Positions 1 through 6,978 of a stretch of DNA of 8,295 nt are shown one piece after another. Under the pieces are notes generated by a model. That model was not told where the DNA came from, ran no database searches, and saw only the letters and a list, made by a program, of their open reading frames with translations. The DNA is from Anaerolineae bacterium (GTDB taxonomy: Bacteria; Chloroflexota; Anaerolineae; B4-G1; SLSP01), in contig JAFGKB010000285.1 in NCBI GenBank assembly GCA_016928755.1, positions 1-8,295 on the forward strand, written 5' to 3'. Numbering within the stretch: the stretch's first letter is position 1; each line of letters begins with the position of its first letter. The translations under genes were made by a program, and so were the position numbers.

Positions 1-984
1 GTCCCTACTGCTGCCCCGTTGGCTTATGCCGGGAGTTCACTTTTGCAGATGCCACATGTTGATGCTGTCAGTATTCCGGCAGATGCGCGCTTCCGTATTG
101 GGGTCTCGATGCCGATGGGGGCTACTGACCGTTACAATTTGCCGGCTTTGGGCATTGGCTGGACTATGGATTGGTCGGCCCGCGCGATTCCCCAGTTGCC
201 GGGGGGCATTGCCTATGCCCAGACGGTGCGTATGAGCCGTGAGGGACTTTCTCTTGATCGCACTACGTTGACGGCTATCGCCCAGGCACGTCCTCATTCC
301 TTGTGGCTGATTTCCAATGAGCCGGATGTCCGTTGGCAGGATAATGTCCCGGCGGATACTTATGCCCGGCTCTATTATGATGCCTATACGGCCATCAAAA
401 CCGGTGACCCCACCGCTGTGGTGGCTGCTGGAGGTATCTCGCAGCCGTCACCTATGCGTATGCATTACCTGGATCAGGTGCTATCCGTCTACCAGGCGTG
501 GTATGAGACCCCACTCCCCGCTGATGCGTGGCATATCCATAACTATATGCTGCGTGAGGAACGGGACAGTTGGGGTGTAGATATTCCTCCGGGTATAATA
601 GAGGATACAGGGTTGCTCTATGATGTTGAAGATTCCGGTGACTTGGCTGCCTTCCGCCTACAGATATATGACTTCCGGCGGTGGATGGCGGAGCGTGGTT
701 ACCGGGAGACACCCTTGATTATTTCTGAATATGGTGTAACCATGCCAGAAGATTACGGTTTCCCGCCGGAGCGGGTTCTGGCTTTCCTGATGAATACCAC
801 ACGTTTCTTCCTGGATGCCACGGACCCGGAGATTGGGTATCCGTTAGATCAGAATCGCCTGGTACAGAAGTGGTGTTGGTTCAGTCTGGCCTATTACCGC
901 TACCCTACCGGTGACTTAATTGATGTGGTTGGTGAAACTTGGACGCCTCTTGGGGCGGCATGGATTAAATATTTGGGCAGGTAA
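1..984 (+). CDS. Glycoside hydrolase-like protein, GH-A (beta/alpha)8 type, 5'-truncated by window edge
   Basis: The frame is open from base 1 to a TAA at 982-984. A TTG at 19 could start it, but it has no visible ribosome site and the codons before it also read through (VPTAAPL), so the true start lies upstream. The catalytic domain appears nearly whole: a first-strand motif RFRIGVSMP begins near base 91, followed by the acid/base-like motif WLISNEPD (Glu at 319-321), a WHIHNY segment near 529-546, and the nucleophile-like motif LIISEYGV (Glu at 727-729). Two glutamates after strands 4 and 7, the first in N-E-P, are the hallmark of clan GH-A retaining glycosidases. The missing part is probably just a signal peptide and short linker, which would make it an exported enzyme; this is inference. 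The substrate cannot be read from sequence. Its stop is 1 nt before the next start, so it probably shares the operon and may act on the locus's own glycan. Family within GH-A is uncertain. Confidence 0.8.
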   Translation, partial: VPTAAPLAYAGSSLLQMPHVDAVSIPADARFRIGVSMPMGATDRYNLPALGIGWTMDWSARAIPQLPGGIAYAQTVRMSREGLSLDRTTLTAIAQARPHSLWLISNEPDVRWQDNVPADTYARLYYDAYTAIKTGDPTAVVAAGGISQPSPMRMHYLDQVLSVYQAWYETPLPADAWHIHNYMLREERDSWGVDIPPGIIEDTGLLYDVEDSGDLAAFRLQIYDFRRWMAERGYRETPLIISEYGVTMPEDYGFPPERVLAFLMNTTRFFLDATDPEIGYPLDQNRLVQKWCWFSLAYYRYPTGDLIDVVGETWTPLGAAWIKYLGR

Positions 985-985
985 T

Positions 986-2023
986 ATGGAAGATAAATCA
1001 GAACTTTCAAAACAGCCCGCATCACGGACGGCGCGTAAATTAAACTATAAACAACTTCTGCGTTGGGGCTTGACCTTGGGCGTGATGGTCATCGTCATCT
1101 GGCTCCTGGTTAATGAACTTTCGTGGGCCGATGTTGTGACCGCGCTAAAGCAGGCCGACTATAGCTGGGTAATTATTGGTACCCTGGCCATTATCGGTAC
1201 TTTCTTCGTGCGTGCGTGGCGCTGGCAGGCGTTGCTCTGGCAGGCGAATTTGCCCCTGCGTCCCACACTGACCGCGCTCCTGGTGGGTCAGGCCGTTAAT
1301 ACTGCCTTGCCTATGCGCAGTGGTGATGTAGTGCGCGCTGTGTGGGTCAGCCCTGAAAAGGGCACGAATGCTCCTGAAGCATTGGGCAGTGTAGCCCTGG
1401 AGAAGGTCTGGGACTTGTTTGGCTTGCTTATTTGCGGCTTGATTCTCCTGGCCTGGATGCCGCTGCCGGGATGGTTTGAGCAATCAACCTGGGGCACGGC
1501 GTTAACCTTGGCGGTTGGATTGGTGCTGCTGTGGGTGGGCTTGCGCTGGCAGGAGGTTTTCTTCCGCTGGATTGGGAAACTGTTGACCTTTTTGCCCACC
1601 GGGTGGGATGCGGCCGTATTGCCCCGGCTGCAGAAACTGGCTCAAGGATTGGAATCTATCCGCAATGTTGATGCTTCCGCACGGGTTTTTTTGTGGACGG
1701 CAGCGAACTCCGCCCTGGGGATTCTGGCTAATTGGGCTGCAATGCGGGCCTTCGGTATCCACTCGCTAGCTGCTGCCATCTTTTTATTTGTGGCCTTGAT
1801 GTTAGGGGGGGCGGTTGTGCCCACACCGGGTCGCCTTGGCGTTTTCGAGGGGATTTGTGTAGTTTCCCTGGCTCTCTTCGGGATACAGAATGACGCCCTT
1901 GCCTTGGCCGTTGGGTTAGTGCTCCATTTGATAGTTATGGTGCCACCGCTCTTAGGAGCTGCACTCCTGGCTTTTTGGCCCGATATGCGCCCGCGAAACG
2001 TGGCCGCTAAAAAATCTATTTAG
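986..2023 (+). CDS. Flippase-like membrane protein, LPG_synthase_TM / UPF0104 family
   Basis: A 345-residue polytopic membrane protein. An in-frame ATG at 920 would lie inside the upstream gene. The ATG at 986 is preferred because it falls 1 nt after the upstream stop, has AGG four bases before it (979-981), and gives a charged cytoplasmic N-terminus (MEDKSELSKQ) followed by a first helix at about 27-43. Family signatures are clear: NTALPMRSGDVVRA at 105-118, a conserved acidic residue after it (Glu139 in LEKVWD), and PTPGRLGVFEG at 279-289. About eight or nine hydrophobic segments span 27-330. This is the membrane half of MprF without the C-terminal lysyl-transferase domain, so lysyl-phosphatidylglycerol synthesis is not expected. 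Stand-alone members often sit next to glycosyltransferases and are thought to move lipid-linked intermediates, but substrates are mostly unproven. Here it lies 14 nt before the glycosyltransferase fusion, which supports a role in lipid-linked sugar handling. Confidence 0.88.
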   Translation: MEDKSELSKQPASRTARKLNYKQLLRWGLTLGVMVIVIWLLVNELSWADVVTALKQADYSWVIIGTLAIIGTFFVRAWRWQALLWQANLPLRPTLTALLVGQAVNTALPMRSGDVVRAVWVSPEKGTNAPEALGSVALEKVWDLFGLLICGLILLAWMPLPGWFEQSTWGTALTLAVGLVLLWVGLRWQEVFFRWIGKLLTFLPTGWDAAVLPRLQKLAQGLESIRNVDASARVFLWTAANSALGILANWAAMRAFGIHSLAAAIFLFVALMLGGAVVPTPGRLGVFEGICVVSLALFGIQNDALALAVGLVLHLIVMVPPLLGAALLAFWPDMRPRNVAAKKSI

Positions 2024-2027
2024 GTCT

Positions 2028-2033
2028 AGGTGA
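2028..2033 (+). promoter_or_regulatory. Ribosome binding site deciding the start of the GT2-sugar transferase gene
   Basis: AGGTGA lies four bases before the ATG at 2038. An adjacent in-frame TTG at 2035 is only one base from it, too close for initiation, so the ATG is the likely start. Confidence 0.6.
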
Positions 2034-2037
2034 ATTG

Positions 2038-3642
2038 ATGACCATAAAGTATTCCGTTATCATACCGGCCTATCAGGCCGAGAACGAGATCGGTGATTGT
2101 GTCCGTGCTCTGAATAAGCAATCTGTCCCCCGCGAAGAGTATGAGATTATTGTGGTCAATGATGGTTCCATTGACGCCACGGCTGAGGTTGCCCGTGAGG
2201 CCGGTGCAGATCAGGTTATCACAATCCCTAATAGTGGCCCCGCAGCCGCACGTAATAAGGGCGCAGAGATTGCACAGGGTGAGCTATTGCTCTTTACCGA
2301 TGCCGACTGCGAACCGGTTCCTGATTGGATCGACCAGATGTCCAAGCCTTTCCTGGAAGATGAGACGGTTGCCGGTGCAAAGGGTGTCTACCTCTCGCGC
2401 CAAGGGGAGCTTATTGCCCGTTTCACTCAGTTGGAGTATGAGGATAAGTATATCCGTATGGCCCGTCAGGAGCAGATAGACTTTATCGACACCTATTCTG
2501 CTGCATACCGGAGGGACATCTACCTGACTAATGGGGGCTTTGATGCCCTATTTACCACCGCCTCGGTTGAAGATCAGGAGTTCTCCTTCCGTTTGGCCCG
2601 GAAGGGCTACCGGCTGGTCTTCCAACCGGATGCCAAAGTCTATCACCAGCATAACCGGACATTGCGCCATTACTGGCGGCGCAAGTTTGGCATTGGCTAT
2701 TGGAAGTTCTTGCTTCTGCGCTGGCATCCTGAGCGTACTGTCAAGGACTCGCATACACCCCAGACCCTCAAATTACAGATTGTGCTGCTTGGATTAGCCG
2801 GATTGTTATTGATGGCGGGTATTTGGTGGACACCGGCTTGGTTGTTGGCCGTGGTTTCTTTGACTGCCTTCTATGCCACGGCGGCTTCGTTCCTGGTGCA
2901 TATTGCCCAGAAAGACCCCGGTGTTCTCCCGGCAGCTCCGTTCTTCCTGGTGGAGCGGTCGTTGGCCCTGGGGATGGGCCTGGTGGTAGGATTCTTGCAT
3001 TTTTCCCGTGAGGCCAGCCCGCGCCAGGCTCCTATTAATGGTCTTAACCGGTTGCTCAAGCGCACGATGGATATCGTAATCGGCTTGCTGGGCTTAATTA
3101 TCAGTTTGCCATTATTGGCGATTTTGGCCCTGGCCATAAAACTGGATTCCCCTGGCCCGGTCTTCTTTGTACAAGAACGTGCTGGTGAGAATGGCCGCCC
3201 CTTTAAGATTTATAAGCTCCGCACTATGGTCAAAGATGCCGAGGAACAATTGCCTGATTTGGTGGATTTGGAGTCCCTATCATCCCCGGCTTTTAAGATA
3301 CCTGATGACCCTCGTATAACGCGGGTGGGGCGTTTTCTGCGGCATACCAGCATGGACGAATTGCCCCAACTCCTTAATGTCCTCAAGGGTGATATGAGCA
3401 TCGTCGGCCCTCGTCCGGAGGAGATGCGGGTGGTACAGCTTTATAATGACTGGCACCGGCAGCGACTGGCCGTTAAGCCCGGCGTCACCGGGCCGATGCA
3501 GGTCAATGGGCGCGGTGATTTGGACCTGGACGAGCGGATTAAGTTGGAACTGGATTATATCCATAACTACTCTGTCTGGAAGGATATCCAAATCCTAATA
3601 AAAACAGTAGGGGTTGTTTTCTCAGGGAAGGGGGCCTACTGA
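2038..3642 (+). CDS. Fusion of family 2 glycosyltransferase and polyprenyl-phosphate sugar-phosphate transferase
   Basis: A 534-residue protein with two catalytic modules. Residues 1 to about 235 are a GT2 (GT-A fold) glycosyltransferase: YSVIIPAYQAENEIG at the N-terminus, VVNDGS at 39-44, the metal-binding DAD at 88-90, and a catalytic-base-like ED at 178-179 in VEDQEFSFRLARKGY. Three hydrophobic stretches follow at about 246-264, 268-290 and 302-322. Residues 340-534 are a complete bacterial sugar transferase domain (PF02397; WcaJ/PglC type): KRTMD at 341-345 leading into the membrane helix, FVQERAG at 377-383, KLRTM at 393-397, the catalytic Asp-Glu pair 440-441 in SMDELPQLLNVLKGDMS, IVGPRPEE, and PGVTGPMQVNGR at 481-492. 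The C-terminus GKGAY is typical of the family. The transferase module should move a sugar-1-phosphate from a nucleotide sugar to undecaprenyl phosphate; the GT2 module may add the next sugar. Sugar identities are unknown. All key residues seen are intact. Confidence 0.92.
   Translation: MTIKYSVIIPAYQAENEIGDCVRALNKQSVPREEYEIIVVNDGSIDATAEVAREAGADQVITIPNSGPAAARNKGAEIAQGELLLFTDADCEPVPDWIDQMSKPFLEDETVAGAKGVYLSRQGELIARFTQLEYEDKYIRMARQEQIDFIDTYSAAYRRDIYLTNGGFDALFTTASVEDQEFSFRLARKGYRLVFQPDAKVYHQHNRTLRHYWRRKFGIGYWKFLLLRWHPERTVKDSHTPQTLKLQIVLLGLAGLLLMAGIWWTPAWLLAVVSLTAFYATAASFLVHIAQKDPGVLPAAPFFLVERSLALGMGLVVGFLHFSREASPRQAPINGLNRLLKRTMDIVIGLLGLIISLPLLAILALAIKLDSPGPVFFVQERAGENGRPFKIYKLRTMVKDAEEQLPDLVDLESLSSPAFKIPDDPRITRVGRFLRHTSMDELPQLLNVLKGDMSIVGPRPEEMRVVQLYNDWHRQRLAVKPGVTGPMQVNGRGDLDLDERIKLELDYIHNYSVWKDIQILIKTVGVVFSGKGAY
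3624..3634 (+). promoter_or_regulatory. Purine-rich ribosome binding site supporting a CTG start
   Basis: AGGGAAGGGGG ends four bases before the CTG at 3639. The only standard in-frame start nearby, GTG at 3681, has no Shine-Dalgarno-like sequence before it. The placement therefore favours initiation at the CTG, coupled to termination of the upstream gene. Confidence 0.5.
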
Positions 3643-5027
3643 ATCGCCGTGCGGGAGCCTTAACCTGTGCCCTGATAGCTGTGGGCTTTAGCCTGGCGGT
3701 TTATCTTCTGACATTGGCTTCTGACCTCACCTGGCGACATTGGGGCGCTGATGGCGGTGACTTTATAACCGCTGCTTTAACCGGGCGCATACCTCACCCG
3801 CCGGGATTCCCTGTATATATGACCTTGGCGGATTTATTTATCCGCCTTCCTTGGTATTCTCCTGCCTGGCGGCTTAATTTGCTTTCCGCTGTAATGGCTT
3901 CAAGTTCTGCCGGTATGTTGGCCTGGACTGTGTGGCGGTATAGTAACTCCGCCGGTATCACATTAACAACTGCTTTATGTTTGGCTTTTGCTCCGCTTTT
4001 GTGGTCACAAGCTCTTATCACTGAGGTTTATACCACTGCTGCATTCTTCTCTACCCTGGTATGCGTCTTGATCTGGCAGGATAAATCGCGTGTTCCCGGT
4101 TTTGTCGTGGGGCTGGTATGGGGATTGGGGATAGCGACCCATACAACGCTGATCTTTTTATCGCCTCTGGTTCTTTATTGGATTGGGAAGGATGAGCGGC
4201 TAAAGCCGTCACTACAAATAGGGGAATGGCTAATGCCGTTATTACAAGCTGGCGGGAGCGTTTTTCTGGGGCTTTTGCTGGGTGCTCTCTCGTATAGTCT
4301 GTTATTCCTGCGGGGAGCGTGGCCCCAGCCCTGGGGCAATATTGTGTCGCTCCAAAGCTGGTGGGAGATAGTGAGTGCACGTCTCTACTGGGGTTTTGCA
4401 TTTGGCCTCCCCCTGTCTCATTGGCCGGCGCGTCTGTTGGCTTGGGCCGCGCTGTTAGCCCGGCAGTTTACGCCGGTTGGTGCTTTGTGCGTTATCTTGG
4501 GTTTGCATTCTCTCCGGGCCAGGTCTGCGGCCTTGGCATGGAGTATGGTCGCCGCTTTGGCTTTGGGCAGTATTTACGCTGTGGGGTACAATACACCAGA
4601 TTCGTTGGTGTACTTAGTGTCGTTTTTGCCCTTGTTGGCCTTATGGCTGGCCGAGGGTCTAATGTGGCTTGGTGAACGAGGTGTGCCACACTGGATTGGC
4701 TTGGGATTAAGTGTTGCTTTATTAGCCCTGAACTGGGGGGCTTTGGATTTGCATAATGACACGGCGGCATTATCCTGGATTATGCGCACGTTGGAACAAG
4801 CGGCGGATGGCGCCGTGCTGGTGACGCATGAGGACCACCATACATTTGCATTATGGTATGCTCAGGAAGGGTTGGACTTACGCCCGGATGTGGTGGTAGT
4901 GGACCGTGATCTGTGGGCGAATGCGGCATATCGTAACTTTTTAAGTAGCTCCACCGGGCAACTTGTAGAATTTATCGGACAGCGACCTTTTTGTGAGGTC
5001 GGGGCTGAGGAGGTAGTGTGTCAATAG
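3639..5027 (+). CDS. DUF2723 family membrane protein, putative GT-C-type glycosyltransferase
   Basis: An integral membrane protein of 462 residues if it starts at CTG 3639, or 448 if at GTG 3681. The CTG is preferred: it overlaps the upstream TGA by 4 nt (CTGA), has a purine-rich ribosome site, and adds an Arg-containing stretch (NRRAGALTCALIA) that completes the first helix. The GTG would cut into that helix. DUF2723 signatures are present: GADGGDFITAALTGRIPHPP followed by GFPVY, with acidic residues in the first outside loop (bases 3750-3761) and the HPPG motif near 3795-3806, then a LNLLSAVMAS segment. Many hydrophobic helices follow up to about base 4740. The C-terminal part is soluble, with AVLVTHEDHHTFALWYAQEG and LRPDVVVVDRDLW, matching the usual DUF2723 tail. 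The family is related to protein O-mannosyltransferase-like GT-C enzymes that use polyprenyl-linked sugar donors outside the membrane. Acceptor and sugar are unknown; the Pro/Thr-rich protein downstream is a candidate acceptor. Confidence 0.87.
   Translation: MNRRAGALTCALIAVGFSLAVYLLTLASDLTWRHWGADGGDFITAALTGRIPHPPGFPVYMTLADLFIRLPWYSPAWRLNLLSAVMASSSAGMLAWTVWRYSNSAGITLTTALCLAFAPLLWSQALITEVYTTAAFFSTLVCVLIWQDKSRVPGFVVGLVWGLGIATHTTLIFLSPLVLYWIGKDERLKPSLQIGEWLMPLLQAGGSVFLGLLLGALSYSLLFLRGAWPQPWGNIVSLQSWWEIVSARLYWGFAFGLPLSHWPARLLAWAALLARQFTPVGALCVILGLHSLRARSAALAWSMVAALALGSIYAVGYNTPDSLVYLVSFLPLLALWLAEGLMWLGERGVPHWIGLGLSVALLALNWGALDLHNDTAALSWIMRTLEQAADGAVLVTHEDHHTFALWYAQEGLDLRPDVVVVDRDLWANAAYRNFLSSSTGQLVEFIGQRPFCEVGAEEVVCQ
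5007..5014 (+). promoter_or_regulatory. Strong ribosome binding site for the DUF4012 gene
   Basis: GAGGAGGT, a near-perfect Shine-Dalgarno sequence, ends three bases before the GTG at 5018. It sits inside the 3' end of the DUF2723 gene, whose stop is at 5025-5027, so the two genes overlap by 10 nt and are probably translationally coupled. Confidence 0.75.
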
Positions 5028-6958
5028 ATAGAGAGACCTGGCGCAAGATTGGGATTGTGCTTATCGTTGTGGGGGGAATATTGCTGGTCATCTGGGGGGT
5101 GCGCATCTACACCGCTACCCGTTCACTGGTGGGGCATGCCCGGCAGGCACAAGCGTTGCTGTCCGGCGACCCGGTGGAGATATTGCGCGAGAACCCCGAG
5201 CTGCCGGGGCAGTTAATCCTTGGTGTGCGGGAGGATTTCGTCTCATTGAAACAGACCGTGGGGTGGTTGGCTCCTGTAGGTCGTGTTTTCGGATGGCTTC
5301 CCAAAGTCGGCCCGCTGCTGGCTAACGCACCGGAGTGGTTGGTTGTCGCCGATGGCTTTACAGAAGCCGGAGTGATTCTGTGGGAGGGCTTCTCTCCCAC
5401 TGTAGCTGCCTGGCTGGATGGGGAGCCGGTTACCCAAGCTCTTAATGCGTCCTTTGAGCCGGGTGCTCCTGATCTCGCTCCTGCCGGGGACGCTGTGCAC
5501 CGTGCGCGCTTGGCTCTTGAGAAGATAGACCTGGCGGTGCTTCCTGATGAATATGAGCCGCTGGCGGTGCAATTCCGTGAACTTTTACCCCTGGTTGAGG
5601 ATGGCCTGGGTTTGGTGGAGTTTGCGCCTGAATTGCTTGGCTTGGATACACCCCAGACTTACCTGGCGCTGGCATTGAACGATGTGGAACTCCGGCCCGG
5701 TGGCGGCTTTATCACGGCTGTGGGGGAGGTGCAGATACAGGCCGGTGAAATCTTGACTATGACCTTTGCCGATAGTTACCGAGTCGATGATTTCTCGCAG
5801 CCTTATCCTGATCCCCCGGAGATGATGCGCCGTTTCCTGAATGTTGATTTGTGGGTTTTTCGGGACAGTAACTGGTCGCCGGATTTTCCAACTTCGGTTG
5901 CCCAGGGTTTGGAACTTTACCGTCCTAAACACCCGGTGGATGTCAATGGGGTCGTCGCCCTGGATATGTGGGCTGTCCAGGAGGTAATCGGAGCAGTGGA
6001 GCCATTGACCGTGTCTGGCTTTGATGAACCGGTTATGGGTGATTCGGTGATGGACTATGTCTATAAGCTCTGGAAACCTGATGAGGGTGAGACGTTGGGG
6101 GAATGGTGGGGACAGCGCAAATCCTTTATGGCTCCGCTGGGCTTTGCCGTCCTGGACCGGATTCAATCGGGAGATGTGGATTGGCTGAAGTTGCTGCAAA
6201 CCATTCTTACATTGTTGGATGAGCGACACTTGATGGTCTATCTGGATGAGCCGGAGGTTGAGGCTTTCCTGGTCGAACAGGGATGGGGGGGTGCCCTGGC
6301 TGAGCCGTCAGGAGATTATGTTATGCCGGTTGAGGCTAACTTGGGCTTTAACAAGGTAAGCGCAAATATTGAGCGTGCCTTTGAATATGAGGTAGATCTG
6401 AGTACCGTCCCTTACCGGGCTAAGTTAACGCTGGTTTACACAAATACCGGCACGGCTGATATTGCCTGCATCCCAGAAGCACGTTATGACGCCACCTATG
6501 AGCAGATGATGGACCGTTGTTATTGGAACGCGCTGCGGGTTTATGTCCCCGAGGGTGCAGAATTATCCTATTCCAGTCGCCATCCTATCCCTGCAAAGTC
6601 GGTTGCTAGTGGGGTGGGATGGGATGGTAAAGCCTATGTTACAGATGCGCCAGAGGGTGATTACACAGTGTTTAACCAGGCATTACTCTTGCCTACAGAC
6701 TACCACCGTAAAGTTAGTTTTGAATACACTTTGCCGGAGAGTATTATCACCCAGGATGATGAGTCCTTAACTTATACCTTAGATATCCAGAAGCAAGCCG
6801 GTATACTCTCCGTTCCGGTGCGCGTAATCTTGCATCTACCTCAAAATGCGGTATTATTGTCCTTACAACCCGAACAAGTTTCCGGGGATGATGTAACACT
6901 TTTCTTTGATTTAAACTTAAACATGGACCGCCAAGTCGTAGTGCGGTATCGTGAATAG
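5018..6958 (+). CDS. DUF4012 family protein, membrane-anchored and exported
   Basis: A 646-residue protein starting with GTG. A short cytoplasmic N-terminus (MSIDRETWRK) is followed by one membrane helix at about 11-29; the rest should lie outside the cytoplasmic membrane. Residues about 30-205 look helical and act as a spacer. The DUF4012 core covers about 210-335: YLALALNDVELRPGGGFITA (Arg226, Gly-rich turn), FADSYRVDD, FRDSNWSPDFPTSVAQGLEL (Arg282-Asp283), and VDVNGVVALDMWAVQEVIG ending in PLTV. A further region runs to the C-terminus: residues about 440-646 are beta-rich, with a LVYTNTGTADIACIPEAR segment and cysteines at 484 and 501 that could form a disulfide. No C-terminal membrane helix is seen. 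DUF4012 has no established biochemical role; members occur in polysaccharide loci. The layout of the core recalls LytR-CpsA-Psr phosphotransferases, which is inference only. Confidence 0.88.
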   Translation: MSIDRETWRKIGIVLIVVGGILLVIWGVRIYTATRSLVGHARQAQALLSGDPVEILRENPELPGQLILGVREDFVSLKQTVGWLAPVGRVFGWLPKVGPLLANAPEWLVVADGFTEAGVILWEGFSPTVAAWLDGEPVTQALNASFEPGAPDLAPAGDAVHRARLALEKIDLAVLPDEYEPLAVQFRELLPLVEDGLGLVEFAPELLGLDTPQTYLALALNDVELRPGGGFITAVGEVQIQAGEILTMTFADSYRVDDFSQPYPDPPEMMRRFLNVDLWVFRDSNWSPDFPTSVAQGLELYRPKHPVDVNGVVALDMWAVQEVIGAVEPLTVSGFDEPVMGDSVMDYVYKLWKPDEGETLGEWWGQRKSFMAPLGFAVLDRIQSGDVDWLKLLQTILTLLDERHLMVYLDEPEVEAFLVEQGWGGALAEPSGDYVMPVEANLGFNKVSANIERAFEYEVDLSTVPYRAKLTLVYTNTGTADIACIPEARYDATYEQMMDRCYWNALRVYVPEGAELSYSSRHPIPAKSVASGVGWDGKAYVTDAPEGDYTVFNQALLLPTDYHRKVSFEYTLPESIITQDDESLTYTLDIQKQAGILSVPVRVILHLPQNAVLLSLQPEQVSGDDVTLFFDLNLNMDRQVVVRYRE

Positions 6959-6964
6959 TATAGT

Positions 6965-6970
6965 AAGGAG
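6965..6970 (+). promoter_or_regulatory. Ribosome binding site deciding the start of the stalk protein gene
   Basis: AAGGAG is two bases before an ATG at 6973 and eight bases before an in-frame ATG at 6979. The eight-base spacing is normal and the two-base spacing too short, so 6979 is the likelier start. Confidence 0.65.
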
Positions 6971-6978
6971 TAATGATT

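Noticed and set aside
920..985. An in-frame ATG at 920 would lengthen the flippase-like protein by 22 residues.
   Set aside because: It lies inside the glycosidase gene, has no ribosome site, and the extension is unlike the family's N-terminus; ATG 986 fits better.
1804..1811. Runs of seven G or T (near 1684-1691, 1804-1811 and 6284-6291) as phase-variation tracts.
   Set aside because: They are short, the reading frames continue intact through them, and family motifs continue on both sides.
5585..6229. Long open frame on the minus strand (214 codons) inside the DUF4012 gene.
   Set aside because: Its protein shows no recognisable motif, and the plus strand has clear DUF4012 motifs throughout; it is a shadow frame.
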